Assembly: GCA_017534595.1 (NCBI GenBank)
Contig: JAFXVY010000058.1
Span: forward strand, 62,001-126,000
Length of the DNA: 64,000 bases
Direction of reading: 5' to 3'
Origin: Ruminococcus sp.
GTDB lineage: Bacteria; Bacillota; Clostridia; Oscillospirales; Ruminococcaceae
This document shows positions 33,592-42,636 of this stretch, piece after piece. The translations under genes were made by a program, and so were the position numbers. Within the stretch, counting starts at the first letter, position 1, and every line of letters begins with the position of its first letter. The notes beneath the pieces were generated by a model. That model searched no databases and was not told the origin of the DNA. It worked only from the letters and a program-made list of their open reading frames with translations.

Positions 33592-33942
33592 TCAGAACAG
33601 GCCGGGGAAGCTTACTCCGCCCGTGAGCTTGGACATCTCGGCGTCGGAGGTCTCATCAAGAACTCTTACAGCCTCGTTGAATGCGCTCATGATAAGATCC
33701 TGAAGCATCTCAACGTCCTCAGGATCAACGACCTCGGGCTTGATGTTAAGCTTGAGGACCTGTCTCTTGCCGTTGATGGTAACATCGACAGCGCCGCCGC
33801 CGACGGATGCAGAGAACTCTCTCTCTTCAAGATCGGCCTGGAGAGCGGTGATCTCATCCTGCATCTTCTGAGCCTGCTTGAGCATCTGGTTCATATTGTT
33901 CGAGGGGCCTTTGCCCATGCCCTGTGGTAATCTTGCTTTCAT
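33592..33942 (-). CDS. ybaB: YbaB/EbfC nucleoid-associated protein
   Basis: 116 aa, a small DNA-binding protein that forms dimers on DNA. Coiled-coil QMLKQAQKMQDEITALQADLEE near 20-41 is followed by the conserved GGGAVDVTINGKRQVLKLNIKPEVVDPEDVEMLQDLI. The first 15 residues (MKARLPQGMGKGPSNN) are Gly/Pro-rich. It sits between dnaX (12-bp gap) and recR, the conserved order in bacteria. Confidence 0.93.
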   Translation of the reverse strand: MKARLPQGMGKGPSNNMNQMLKQAQKMQDEITALQADLEEREFSASVGGGAVDVTINGKRQVLKLNIKPEVVDPEDVEMLQDLIMSAFNEAVRVLDETSDAEMSKLTGGVSFPGLF

Positions 33943-33954
33943 GTTTAAAACTCC

Positions 33955-35547
33955 TTAATTCTGATTTTTTATCTGCACCTCGACATCCCCGCTCTTGGCG
34001 CGCTTGATGAGTTCGTTGATGGGATTCTCCTGATCCTCCATCTCGACATCGTGCGAGCTGAAAAGCTTGAAGCCGAAGTTTTTTCCGTAATAACTGCAAA
34101 CGATCTCCTTGAGCACTGAGGCGTCGGAGGAACGTGCAAATTTCTTGAGTGCAAAGTCGCTTGCAACGATAAGATAGAACCAATCGTCCTCGATGCAGGC
34201 AGCCGAGTTGCGCAGGAAAGGCGATATTGCCGGAGCCCTTTCGGATATGATGGCAAGTATCTCGTTCCATTCCGCAAGAGGCGTATAGTTTTCGGGATCG
34301 AATTTTTTGAGCGGCGCAGCAGGCTGTGCAGGCTTCACCGCTTCCCTTGCGGCACGCGGCACGTTTCCGGAAGCGACAGCCTCCTCAAGCTTTGTGAGCC
34401 TGTCCATAAGATTTACGATAGCCTTGTCGCTTGCGGCAGGAGCTCTTCCGCCGCCGGCAGCAGCAGGTGAATACCCGCAGAGACGTACAGCGCACATTTC
34501 AAGCTCTATGCACTTGTTAGCCGACCTCGGGAACCTTTCAAGGCACTGCCCGAGTATCCCGATCAGGCCGAGAACGGTATCTATATCGGTGGACTCTGTC
34601 ATTTTTTTGAGCCTTTCAAGCTCTTCCGGCAGACACACCACAAGCTTCTCGGCACCGCTGCCCGACATAAGTATCATAACGTTGCGCATCTGCATCAGCA
34701 GATCAGAGCAGAGCACAGCCATATCCTTGCTCTTGTCGTAAAGCTCGTCTATCATTCTTACCGCTGCAGTGGTGTCCTTTGCGAACACAGCCTCGAGGAT
34801 ATCGAAAATGTATCCCCTGCCGGCTATTCCCGCTGCACCCGAAACGGTCTCAAGATCAATGGTCTCGGAGTACGCAGTACACTGATCGAGCAGTGAGAGC
34901 GCATCTCTCATTCCGCCGTCCGATATGCCGGCGATAAGCGCGGCAGCGTCGGGCTTGAGATCAAGCCCCTCCTGCTCGGCAATATAATTCAGCCTTGCGA
35001 CGATATCCTCACTCCTGATACGGTGAAAATCAAAGTGCTGACATCTTGAAACGATAGTCGCGGGGACTTTGTGTATCTCGGTGGTCGCAAGAATAAACTT
35101 GACGTGCGGAGGCGGCTCCTCCATAGTCTTCAGCAGTGCATTGAAAGCGCCCGCCGAGAGCATATGAACCTCGTCTATGATGTAGACCTTATACCTGCAA
35201 AGCTCGGGGGTATAGGCAACGTTTTCTCTGAGCTGCCTGATATCCTCAACACCGGAATTGGAGGCGGCGTCTATCTCGATGATATCCGCAAGCGAGCCCT
35301 TGTCCGCATTTTTGCAGATCTCGCACTCGAGACACGGCTCCCCGTCCCGAGGAGAAAGGCAGTTGACAGCCTTGGCGAAGATCCTCGCGCAGGTGGTCTT
35401 GCCCGTTCCTCTGGAACCGGTAAAGAGGTAGGCGTGAGCAGTCTTGCCCGCGGAGATCTGATTTCTGAGAGTAGTAGTGATATGAGTCTGGGAAACGACA
35501 TCCTCGAAGGACATCGGCCTCCATTTGCGGTAAAGCGCCTGATACAC
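33955..35547 (-). CDS. dnaX: DNA polymerase III gamma/tau subunit DnaX
   Basis: 530 aa from a GTG start at 35547, chosen because GGAGGTGAG lies 6 nt upstream; the upstream in-frame codons belong to the SRP RNA. It is a clamp-loader ATPase. Walker A is GSRGTGKTT at 44-52, the zinc cysteines are C63, C72, C75 and C78, and the sensor region is ATTEIHKVPATIVSRCQ. The C-terminal half links to tau-specific sequence, including EMEDQENPINELIKRAKSGDVE. A-runs at 34300 and 34604 do not form a classic gamma frameshift site. It is the first protein gene after the SRP RNA, in operon with ybaB and recR. Confidence 0.95.
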   Translation of the reverse strand: MYQALYRKWRPMSFEDVVSQTHITTTLRNQISAGKTAHAYLFTGSRGTGKTTCARIFAKAVNCLSPRDGEPCLECEICKNADKGSLADIIEIDAASNSGVEDIRQLRENVAYTPELCRYKVYIIDEVHMLSAGAFNALLKTMEEPPPHVKFILATTEIHKVPATIVSRCQHFDFHRIRSEDIVARLNYIAEQEGLDLKPDAAALIAGISDGGMRDALSLLDQCTAYSETIDLETVSGAAGIAGRGYIFDILEAVFAKDTTAAVRMIDELYDKSKDMAVLCSDLLMQMRNVMILMSGSGAEKLVVCLPEELERLKKMTESTDIDTVLGLIGILGQCLERFPRSANKCIELEMCAVRLCGYSPAAAGGGRAPAASDKAIVNLMDRLTKLEEAVASGNVPRAAREAVKPAQPAAPLKKFDPENYTPLAEWNEILAIISERAPAISPFLRNSAACIEDDWFYLIVASDFALKKFARSSDASVLKEIVCSYYGKNFGFKLFSSHDVEMEDQENPINELIKRAKSGDVEVQIKNQN

Positions 35548-35590
35548 TGCTATCTCACCTCCGGGACAAACTGTGTACTCTCCAATCACA

Positions 35591-35731
35591 AAAATTCGAT
35601 CCGACATATAGATGTGCAGGCGAAACTGCGTCACACGAAGCAGTCCGCTTAATGCTGCTCGGTTCCCCGCCTGACATGGTTCACAGCGCTTCATTGCGCA
35701 GGACCCGCACACCTATATCTCGGATCGAAGG
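35591..35731 (-). ncRNA. ffs: Signal recognition particle RNA, small bacterial type
   Basis: Read on the minus strand, the apical domain contains GTCAGGCGGGGAACCGAGCAGC, split here around the GGAA tetraloop. It matches the SRP RNA GGAA-loop/asymmetric-loop core, with the closing GG/CC pairs in a different base order from E. coli. The ends pair: TTCGATCCGA (5') with TCGGATCGAA (3'), and the 3' arm is followed by a T run. The length of about 140 nt is the small, Alu-less form. It lies directly upstream of dnaX, the usual place in Firmicutes, and its promoter is at 35754-35782. Confidence 0.9.
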
Positions 35732-35753
35732 TGATCCGTACTTCTTTAATTAT

Positions 35754-35782
35754 ATTATACCACATATATCAGAAAAATGCAA
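35754..35782 (-). promoter_or_regulatory. Promoter of the SRP RNA-dnaX transcript
   Basis: On the minus strand, TTGCAT (35777-35782), 17 bp including TGTGG, TATAAT (35754-35759). The 35760-35882 stretch otherwise holds only A/T-rich sequence and the hairpin of the next gene. Confidence 0.75.
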
Positions 35783-35882
35783 GGGGTTTAGCAAAAAAAT
35801 ATCGCTTATCGGAAGCCGGAAGCTGTTATTTGCGGTAAAATCAGCGCAGAATGTGAATTTTTCGTAAACATTTATCAACAGC

Positions 35883-35906
35883 ACTGCCCTCACGGCGGAG
35901 GGCAGT
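35883..35906 (-). terminator. Hairpin downstream of the LCP gene
   Basis: The arms ACTGCCCTC and GAGGGCAGT have a 6-nt loop. The following sequence is only moderately T-rich, so this is a probable but not textbook terminator. Confidence 0.55.
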
Positions 35907-35918
35907 ATGCGATAATTC

Positions 35919-37244
35919 TTACTCGTAGATCTCGCGGTTGAGCGTCTCGATACAGCTTGCAAAGTTGATCGTGAGCACGGACGAGCCGTCGTTGCCGGTG
36001 CCGTAGCCGAATTCGCCGTCATCGGGGATGCGAAGCTGAGCGATATCATACTTCATAAGGAAAGGTCCGCGGACAATGAGCTTATAGAGCTCCCATTTGG
36101 AGAGATTGGTAGTTATCGCCGATGCAAGCGAGCAGGCGAAGTCATCAAGTCCGAAGATGCTGAGTGTATTGAGCTTTTCAAGCACCTTTTTCAGAACGAT
36201 GCGCTGCCTCTCGGTACGCTGGAAATCAGCGTTGCCGACATAGCGCAGTCTTGCATAACCGAGAGCCTGATTGCCATTTACTCTGATGCCGTTTCCGCCG
36301 CAGCTGAGATAGTCGGTAGACCACGGATTTCCGAGCAGCTTGTTCTGCTGATACATCGGAGCTCTCATACCCTGAGCCTCTTCATCGGTGATATCGAGCT
36401 CGATACCGCCCACTGAATCAATGATATCCACAAAAGACAGCGGTTCGATAAGCATATACTTCTCGACATGAACATCAAAGTTGTACTCTATCGTATCCAT
36501 AAGCAGCTCGGGACCGCCGTAGGCGTAGGCTGCATTGAGCTTGCACTTGTCCCCCTCGCCGAAATATGCGCCGTCACCGTCGAGGTCATACTCGGGGAGC
36601 ATGACATAGCTGTCGCGCATGAACGAGGTCATTGTGATCTTGTCCTTCTTGCTGTCCATGGAAAGCAGGATGACCGAATCCGAACGGCCTTTTTCGTTCT
36701 CGGCGTGGAAATCCGAGCCGATCAGCAGGATGTTCTGTATATTGTCGGATTTTAGTGACGCTGTGGTGAACAGCCGTGTTCCTGTATCCTTCTGCGTGAA
36801 CTTGGAGATATAACGGAAGATCATTATATTCGCAAAGATCACAAACAGCAGGATCAGCACAAGCAGTATAATGATTATCTTCTTCCAGACGGATCCTTTT
36901 TTTACCCTGGCTGCTTCCTCGGCTGCTCCGGAGCCGAATTGAAGCGGTTCGCTTCTGTCTATATGTACCTGACGGCTGCTCACTTTCTTTTTCGCTTTTC
37001 CTTTCCCGGATCTTTTCTTTTTTGTTCCCGGACGGCCGCTGTCTCTTCCTGCACGGTTGGGGTGCTGCTCATAGGTCATTCCGGATATATTCTCAACAGG
37101 CACAGCCTGCGTTCTTTCGGCTGAGTCAAGGTCGGTAAAACGGCGCAGCTGCTCATCGTAAGCTCTCTCATAGCTGTCCTTGCCGTCTCCCGCAGACTGC
37201 TCGTCGGGTAAGGAGCCTCCGCTGCGGTTTATATCATCACTCAT
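35919..37244 (-). CDS. LytR-CpsA-Psr (LCP) family cell-wall polymer ligase
   Basis: 441 aa from ATG 37244 with AAGGAGG; the longer frame overlaps the promoter. The N-terminus is cytoplasmic and rich in Lys/Arg (KKKRSGKGKAKKKVSS near 70-85). A transmembrane helix (about 118-140) precedes the extracellular LCP domain. Signatures include NILLIGSDF, KGRSDSVILLSMDSKKDKITMTSFMRDSYVMLP, and the polyprenyl-phosphate-binding Arg segments GYARLRYV and FQRTERQR. LCP enzymes transfer teichoic acid-like or capsular polymers from lipid carriers to peptidoglycan. It is monocistronic, with a consensus promoter. Confidence 0.92.
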   Translation of the reverse strand: MSDDINRSGGSLPDEQSAGDGKDSYERAYDEQLRRFTDLDSAERTQAVPVENISGMTYEQHPNRAGRDSGRPGTKKKRSGKGKAKKKVSSRQVHIDRSEPLQFGSGAAEEAARVKKGSVWKKIIIILLVLILLFVIFANIMIFRYISKFTQKDTGTRLFTTASLKSDNIQNILLIGSDFHAENEKGRSDSVILLSMDSKKDKITMTSFMRDSYVMLPEYDLDGDGAYFGEGDKCKLNAAYAYGGPELLMDTIEYNFDVHVEKYMLIEPLSFVDIIDSVGGIELDITDEEAQGMRAPMYQQNKLLGNPWSTDYLSCGGNGIRVNGNQALGYARLRYVGNADFQRTERQRIVLKKVLEKLNTLSIFGLDDFACSLASAITTNLSKWELYKLIVRGPFLMKYDIAQLRIPDDGEFGYGTGNDGSSVLTINFASCIETLNREIYE

Positions 37245-37293
37245 AGTGTTCCTCCTTAGAACAAAACGGGTTGAGATCAATACTTACCATGCT

Positions 37294-37322
37294 ATTATAA
37301 TATAAAATGAAGAAAATGTCAA
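37294..37322 (-). promoter_or_regulatory. Promoter of the LCP gene
   Basis: On the minus strand, TTGACA (37317-37322), 17-bp spacer, TATAAT (37294-37299). Confidence 0.85.
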
Positions 37323-37360
37323 TCACCGGAGGGGTAATCTTTTTGCGAACAAATTGTGGC

Positions 37361-37389
37361 TTGCAAAAATCGGGTACCTGTGCTATAAT
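37361..37389 (+). promoter_or_regulatory. Promoter of HAD-pheA
   Basis: -35 TTGCAA (37361-37366), 17 bp ending TGC, -10 TATAAT (37384-37389). Confidence 0.85.
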
Positions 37390-37416
37390 AAAGTATACCG
37401 CTGAAAGGGTGTTTGT

Positions 37417-38106
37417 ATGATAAAAGCTGTGATCTTCGATATGGACGGACTGATGCTCGACACAGAGATACTGCTGCAAAGATTCTGGTGTGAAGCAGCC
37501 AACGAGCTCGGCTTCCCTATGGAGCCATATCATGTGCTCGGTATCCGCTCGCTTTCCCGGAAGTACGCCGAACGGCATCTCAAACGTGTGTTTGGGGACG
37601 GGTTCGATTATATGGCTGTCCGGGCAAGGCGTATCGAGCTGATGAACGCATATATAGAGAAGCACGGCATCCGAAAGAAAAAAGGGCTCGACGAGCTGCT
37701 CGACTATCTCAAAGACAAGAATATCCGAGCCGCGGTCTGCACGGCTACCGATCTGCAGCGCACAGGGAAATATCTGCGGTCGGTCGGCGTATATGACCGG
37801 TTCGATGACTATATCTGCGGGAATATGGTCGAGAACGGCAAACCCGCACCGGACATATACATCAATGCCTGTAAGCGCCTCGGGCTCGACCCGCAGGAGT
37901 GCATAGCCCTCGAGGACTCCCCTAACGGTGTGATCTCGGCGGCGGTAGCGCATCTCAATGTGGTTATGATACCCGACCTGACCCAGCCCTCCGACGATAT
38001 CAGGCCTTTGCTTTACGGCTGCTGCGAGGATCTTGGGAAGGTGCGTGAGCTTATTGACGAAGCTCTGAATAAACAAGCGAAAGGTGAAGCAAATGGAACT
38101 CGGTGA
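37417..38106 (+). CDS. HAD family phosphatase, beta-phosphoglucomutase-like
   Basis: 229 aa. The HAD motif I reads FDMDGLMLDT (8-17), motif II has a Thr in VCTATD, and motif III/IV is NGKPAPDIYINACKRLG...LEDSPNGVISA. The cap inserts after motif I, as in subfamily I. Such enzymes hydrolyse small phosphate esters or act as phosphomutases; the substrate is unknown. It is the first gene of the promoter at 37361 and overlaps the pheA start by 14 bp (38093-38106), so PheA translation is coupled to it. The RBS is GAAAGGGTG. Confidence 0.88.
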   Translation: MIKAVIFDMDGLMLDTEILLQRFWCEAANELGFPMEPYHVLGIRSLSRKYAERHLKRVFGDGFDYMAVRARRIELMNAYIEKHGIRKKKGLDELLDYLKDKNIRAAVCTATDLQRTGKYLRSVGVYDRFDDYICGNMVENGKPAPDIYINACKRLGLDPQECIALEDSPNGVISAAVAHLNVVMIPDLTQPSDDIRPLLYGCCEDLGKVRELIDEALNKQAKGEANGTR

Positions 38107-39205
38107 TATAAGAAATGAGATCAACAGCATTGACAAGAATATAGAGGAGCTGTTCAAGAAACGCATGGATCTTTGTCTTGAGGTCGCAGACTACAAAATA
38201 AAGAACGGGCTCCCCATACTCCAGAAATCCCGCGAGGATGAGATACTCGAACGCATCCGCAGCGAGCTGCCCGATGACCTCAAGGGCGGCGGGACAGTGC
38301 TTTTCACGACTATCATGGATATCTCGAAGCTTTTGCAGTTTCAGAAGGTGTTTGAGGGCTGGAAGCCTCCCGAGGCGGCTCCACTCGATCTGAGCAAGCC
38401 CGCAAAGGCAGCCGTGCCCGGTATCAGCGGGTCGTATTCGCATATAGCCTGCAGGCAGTTCTCCGAGAGCCTTGAACCGCATTTCTATGATTCCTTCCCG
38501 GAGGTGTTTGCCGCCGTAAAGAACGGTGAAGCCGATTTCGGCGTCCTGCCGATAGTCAACTCGACCGCAGGCTCCGTCGGACAGACCTATGAGCTGCTGA
38601 GGCAGTACGATCTAAAGATATGCGCGACAACAAAGATCAGAATAGAGCACTGCCTTGCGGCACGAAAGGGCGTCCGGCTTGAGGATATAACCGAGGTCTG
38701 CTCGCATGAACAGGCGCTTATGCAGTGTTCAAAGTTCATCTCCGAGCACGGATACAGAACGCGAAAGGCGCTCAATACTTCCCTTGCCGCCGAGGCTGCC
38801 GCGAGATCTGAAGATCCTATCGCGGCGATCTGTTCGGTGGAATGTGCCGAGGAACAGGGCCTCGAAATACTTGAACGCACCGTTGCCGATGCCGACAAGA
38901 ACCTCACCCGCTTCATCCTTGTTACACGTTCGCTTCTCATCGCGGAGAATGCCGGGCTTATCTCGGTATCGCTGGCACTGCCCCACGAATCGGCTTCGCT
39001 TTACAGGCTGCTGACTAAGTTCTCGGCTGCCGGACTCAACCTTGTGATGATCGAATCCCGTCCGATAGCAAACACCGACTTCGATGTTGTATTCTACCTT
39101 GATTTTGAGGGTTCGCTGACCTCTCCGCAGGTCGTGAAGCTGCTCGGAGAGCTTGAATACGAGCTGAGCTATTTCAGATTTTTGGGTAACTATATTGAAA
39201 TATAG
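38093..39205 (+). CDS. pheA: Bifunctional chorismate mutase / prephenate dehydratase
   Basis: 370 aa from ATG 38093 with AAAGGTG; the GTG at 38084 is too close to it. Chorismate mutase domain: residues 1-85 (DIRNEINSIDKNIEELFKKRMDL, active-site Arg/Lys/Glu helix). Prephenate dehydratase: about 107-285, with GISGSYSHIACRQF and GVLPIVNSTAGSVGQTY; most family members have PIENS here, so V in place of E is odd. ACT domain: about 290-368, with the ESRP motif (MIESRPIANTDFDVVFYLDFEG) that binds phenylalanine for feedback control. It makes phenylpyruvate from chorismate and overlaps the preceding HAD gene. Confidence 0.93.
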   Translation: MELGDIRNEINSIDKNIEELFKKRMDLCLEVADYKIKNGLPILQKSREDEILERIRSELPDDLKGGGTVLFTTIMDISKLLQFQKVFEGWKPPEAAPLDLSKPAKAAVPGISGSYSHIACRQFSESLEPHFYDSFPEVFAAVKNGEADFGVLPIVNSTAGSVGQTYELLRQYDLKICATTKIRIEHCLAARKGVRLEDITEVCSHEQALMQCSKFISEHGYRTRKALNTSLAAEAAARSEDPIAAICSVECAEEQGLEILERTVADADKNLTRFILVTRSLLIAENAGLISVSLALPHESASLYRLLTKFSAAGLNLVMIESRPIANTDFDVVFYLDFEGSLTSPQVVKLLGELEYELSYFRFLGNYIEI

Positions 39206-39218
39206 ACATAAATACATC

Positions 39219-39246
39219 GCCCGTCCGGAACTGTCCGGGCGGGCGA
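39219..39246. terminator. Hairpin between pheA and the P-type ATPase
   Basis: The strong GC hairpin has arms CGCCCG/CGGGCG and CCGG/CCGG but no clear T run on either strand. Probable terminator for one or both genes. Confidence 0.5.
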
Positions 39247-39256
39247 AAAACTTTTG

Positions 39257-41905
39257 TCATCTGATTTTCAGAAACAATGCAGCAGCAAAAGGAAGTACAG
39301 CTGCCGAAAGTACCGAGACGAGCCAGCCGGTAAATCCGAGCTGTACAAGCGAGAATACTCCGGCAAGGGGTGAAACATACATACAAGCCAGCATACAGGC
39401 AAGAGAGATCAGCACGGAGATAATAAGGAACGGATTGTTGCGGAACTTGACCCTGAACAGCGGCTTGGTCTCGCTCTTGCACTCAAAGGAGTGGATAAGC
39501 TGTGAGAGTATCAACGTTACAAGTGCTCCTGTCCTTGCAGCTTCAAGTCCGCTGCCGAGCTTAAGAAGCACTGTGAAGGAGGCAAGTGTGACTATTCCTA
39601 TCAGCGCTCCGCGGATTATCATTCTGTAAAGCAGGCCGCCGCTGAAAAAGCTCTCGTTACTTCGCCTCGGCGGCTGCTCCATGACGCCGTCCTCGGAGGG
39701 TTCGGAGCCGAGAGCGATAGCAGGAAGACCGTCTGTCACGAGGTTTACAAGCAATAACTGTGCCGGCACGAGAACCAGAGGCAGCCCCATGATTATCCCG
39801 CCGAGCATCGTCAGCACCTCGCCGATATTGCAGGAGATAAGATATCTGACGAATTTCCTGATATTGCCGTAGATCGTTCTTCCCTCGCGGACAGCTGCGG
39901 CAAGAGTTGCAAAGTTATCGTCGAGCAGGATGCAGTCAGCCGCCTGACGGGTAACATCGGTGCCGCTTATGCCCATAGATACGCCGATATAAGCCTCGCT
40001 CACTGCCGGCGCATCGTTTACGCCGTCGCCTGTCATGGCGCAGATCTTTCCGCGCCGTCTGAATGCCCTGACTATCCGCAGCTTATGCTCCGGAGATACC
40101 CGAGCAAATACCGCGATACCGTCAAGAGCCTCATCGAGCTCATCATCGGACATGGCATCGAGCTCCTGACCGGTCACGGCTCGCATCCCGCTTCGGAGTA
40201 TACCGGTCTCTTTGGCGACGGCGCAGGCGGTGAGTTTGTGATCGCCGGTTATCATGACTGTTCTTATCCCGGCTCTTGCGCACTCCTTGACAGCTCCGGC
40301 GGCCTCGGGCCTCGGCGGGTCGGTCAGAGCCATAAATCCGAGCAGTATCTCTCTGCCCTGAGAGATCATCGAAAACGCCAGCACTCTCATGCCCTCGGAG
40401 GCGTATCTGTCGCAAAGCTTTGATATAGCGTTTTTCCGTGCTTCACCGAGAAGGACGGTATTTCCCGACTTGGTGATAAGATATCCGCACCCGGCAAGCA
40501 GGACATCGGGCGCACCCTTTTTGTAGATCTTCTCGACGCCCTCTTCTCGGACGGTTACGGTCATGTATTTCTTGGCGCTGTCAAAGGGCTGCTCATCCAC
40601 CCGGAGCCGACGAAAGCTCTCGGCGTCAATACCGCCCGCTGCTGCCGCTGTCAGTATTGCGGCTTCGGTCGGGTCGCCGTGGGCTCTGAGCCCGGAGATC
40701 ATCCCGCCTCTGTCTCGCTTATCAGAGATATCGGTCTCCGAAAGCCTTGCGTTATTGCATACAGCTGCGCAGCAAAGCAGTTCGCGCAGCCCGGTATCGT
40801 CCCACGGGAAAGCTCTTGCACCGCTGCTGTCGGTAAGCCCCTCTCCGGCTGAAACGGTAAGCTCCCTGTCCTGCTCCGAACAAACGGTTATCTTCGAGAC
40901 GGTCATCCTGCCCATGGTAAGGGTACCGGTCTTGTCGGTACAGATCACGGAAGCGCAGCCGAGAGTCTCGACCGAATGGAGCCGCGTTATCAGCGCATTC
41001 CGGGCGAGCATACGCCTTACTGCGAGCGCAAGAGCTATTGTTACCGCGGCAGGCAGCCCCTCGGGTATTGCAGCTACAGCTATTGATACCGATGTCATCA
41101 GCATTTCCATAACATCTTCGCCGCGTATCATCCCGGCGGCAAAGACCACAAAGCATACACCTATACAGATCATCGCAAGCGTTCTGCCGAGCTCACCGAG
41201 TCGCTTTTGCAGCGGGGTCTGCTCATGCTCCGACTCTGCAAGCAGACCTGAAACAGAGCCCATCAGCGTGCTTTTGCCGACAGCCGTGACCTCCGCTCTG
41301 CATCGTCCGGTCATTACGACAGTACCCATATAAACGAGATATTCAAGATCAGGACCGGATATCTCCGGTTCGCCGTCATAGGGGCGCTTTGCGCAGGTTA
41401 CGGACTCTCCCGTGAGCAGTGCTTCATCGCAGCTGAGCGCGGCACAGCTTATAACAAAACAATCGGCGGGGACGCGGTCTCCGGCTTCAAGCTCTATGAC
41501 GTCACCGATTACGAGCTGCTCGGCCGGAAGCGTCACGAGCTTGCCGTCACGCCAGACCTTAGCTGTCGGAGCCGTCAGCTCTGCGAGCTTTTCAAGCGTT
41601 CGCTCGGCGCGGTATTCCTGTATAAAGCCGAGCACCGCATTGACGACGACTATCACCGCTATCGGTACTGCGTCTGCATACTCACCGATAAGCACCGAAA
41701 CACCTGCGGCTATGAGAAGTATCATAACCATGATATCCCGGAACTGCCCTGCAAACAGCGCGGCGGCACTTCGCTTTTTGCCGCTGTCAAGGGTATTCGG
41801 GCCGTTTAGATCGAGAAGACGCTGCGCTCTTGCCTGTGTCAGCCCCACAGTTTCCCTGTGCGGTCTTGCTGACAGAGGCTTGCGTGTAGCTTCTGCAACT
41901 GTCAT
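39257..41905 (-). CDS. P-type Ca2+-transporting ATPase (type IIA/LMCA-like)
   Basis: 882 aa from ATG 41905 with GAAAGGAAG. It is a cation-transporting ATPase of the SERCA/LMCA type. The actuator TGES motif is LLTGESVT, the transmembrane ion-binding segment IPEGLPAAVTIALA, the phosphorylation site ICTDKTGTLTMG, and the hinge TGDGVNDAPAV. Ten helices and a final hydrophobic bundle are visible. It exports Ca2+ from the cytosol using ATP. The terminal 90 residues form an extra hydrophobic bundle. Its promoter is unclear. It lies downstream of the dpaAB terminator, so it is probably transcribed alone. Confidence 0.93.
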   Translation of the reverse strand: MTVAEATRKPLSARPHRETVGLTQARAQRLLDLNGPNTLDSGKKRSAAALFAGQFRDIMVMILLIAAGVSVLIGEYADAVPIAVIVVVNAVLGFIQEYRAERTLEKLAELTAPTAKVWRDGKLVTLPAEQLVIGDVIELEAGDRVPADCFVISCAALSCDEALLTGESVTCAKRPYDGEPEISGPDLEYLVYMGTVVMTGRCRAEVTAVGKSTLMGSVSGLLAESEHEQTPLQKRLGELGRTLAMICIGVCFVVFAAGMIRGEDVMEMLMTSVSIAVAAIPEGLPAAVTIALALAVRRMLARNALITRLHSVETLGCASVICTDKTGTLTMGRMTVSKITVCSEQDRELTVSAGEGLTDSSGARAFPWDDTGLRELLCCAAVCNNARLSETDISDKRDRGGMISGLRAHGDPTEAAILTAAAAGGIDAESFRRLRVDEQPFDSAKKYMTVTVREEGVEKIYKKGAPDVLLAGCGYLITKSGNTVLLGEARKNAISKLCDRYASEGMRVLAFSMISQGREILLGFMALTDPPRPEAAGAVKECARAGIRTVMITGDHKLTACAVAKETGILRSGMRAVTGQELDAMSDDELDEALDGIAVFARVSPEHKLRIVRAFRRRGKICAMTGDGVNDAPAVSEAYIGVSMGISGTDVTRQAADCILLDDNFATLAAAVREGRTIYGNIRKFVRYLISCNIGEVLTMLGGIIMGLPLVLVPAQLLLVNLVTDGLPAIALGSEPSEDGVMEQPPRRSNESFFSGGLLYRMIIRGALIGIVTLASFTVLLKLGSGLEAARTGALVTLILSQLIHSFECKSETKPLFRVKFRNNPFLIISVLISLACMLACMYVSPLAGVFSLVQLGFTGWLVSVLSAAVLPFAAALFLKIR

Positions 41906-41986
41906 TTTGCATCTTCCTTTCAGATATAGCTTGTTGAGCGTGTCCGCTTTGTAAATCTTATGAAGGAGGCACGGCAAAAATGACAG

Positions 41987-42036
41987 ATAAAAATATCCCC
42001 GTGAGCCTTTCGGCAAGACTTCCGGCTCACGGGGAC
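41987..42036 (-). terminator. Terminator of dpaA-dpaB
   Basis: On the minus strand, the 13-bp arms TCCCCGTGAGCC and GGCTCACGGGGA are followed by TATTTTTA. Confidence 0.85.
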
Positions 42037-42039
42037 TTT

Positions 42040-42636
42040 TCATTCAGGATATACGGGCGGCAGCAGCACAGGTTCGAGCTGCCTGCCCTCAAGTGCAAGC
42101 TTAAGCGTTTCTGGAAGAAGCGAAAGCTCTGCGACAGCCGAATTCGGCTTCGCTGCAAAATTGTCCTGTCGGTATGGCACGAAATAATAGTTTTTGTAAT
42201 TCTGCAGTGCACCGATATTCTTGGCTGCTGCGGCGAGAGCATCGTTAGTCGATATGGCTATGACCACCGGTCTCGAATTGCGTATATGGGACTTGACAGC
42301 CATTGTCGCCGGGGTATCGGTTATGCCGAGAGCAAGCTTGGCAAGTGTATTTGAGGTGCAGGGTACCACTGCGATCATATCGAACAGCCTTTTGGGGCCT
42401 ATGGGCTCGGCGTCCTCGATCGTCAGTATCGCTTGCCGCCCGCAGATGTCCTCTATCCTTGATCTGTTTATCCCGGCAGTTCCGAAGCGGCTCGACACAG
42501 AAGCCGCGTTATAGCTCATAACAGGAGTAAGCTCGGCTCCGAGATCTACGAGCCTTTCGGCTGCTGAAAACGCTTTTTCAAATGTGCAGAAGGAACCGGT
42601 CATTACAAAGCCGATCCTTTTTCCCTCAAGTGACAT
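42040..42636 (-). CDS. dpaB: Dipicolinate synthase subunit B (SpoVFB)
   Basis: 198 aa, a flavoprotein-type subunit with GFVMTGSFCTFEKA at the N-terminus and VVPCTSNTLAKLALGITDTPATMAVKSHIRN in the middle, both typical of DpaB. Together with DpaA it converts dihydrodipicolinate to dipicolinic acid, the spore-core metabolite that binds Ca2+. It overlaps the dpaA stop by 11 bp, indicating coupled translation. Confidence 0.95.
   Translation of the reverse strand: MSLEGKRIGFVMTGSFCTFEKAFSAAERLVDLGAELTPVMSYNAASVSSRFGTAGINRSRIEDICGRQAILTIEDAEPIGPKRLFDMIAVVPCTSNTLAKLALGITDTPATMAVKSHIRNSRPVVIAISTNDALAAAAKNIGALQNYKNYYFVPYRQDNFAAKPNSAVAELSLLPETLKLALEGRQLEPVLLPPVYPE

Noticed and set aside
34295-34320. 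Possible gamma-frameshift A-run in dnaX
   Set aside because: The A6 run reads CTC AAA AAA TTC, so it is not an A-AAA-AAG-type slippery heptamer. No downstream stem-loop or short -1 frame was confirmed. The A7 run near 34604 lies within the clamp-loader domain, too early for a gamma product.
41980-42354. Plus-strand 124-aa frame with a GGAGG-like site
   Set aside because: It lies inside the dpaB terminator and antisense to dpaB, and its translation has no recognisable domain.
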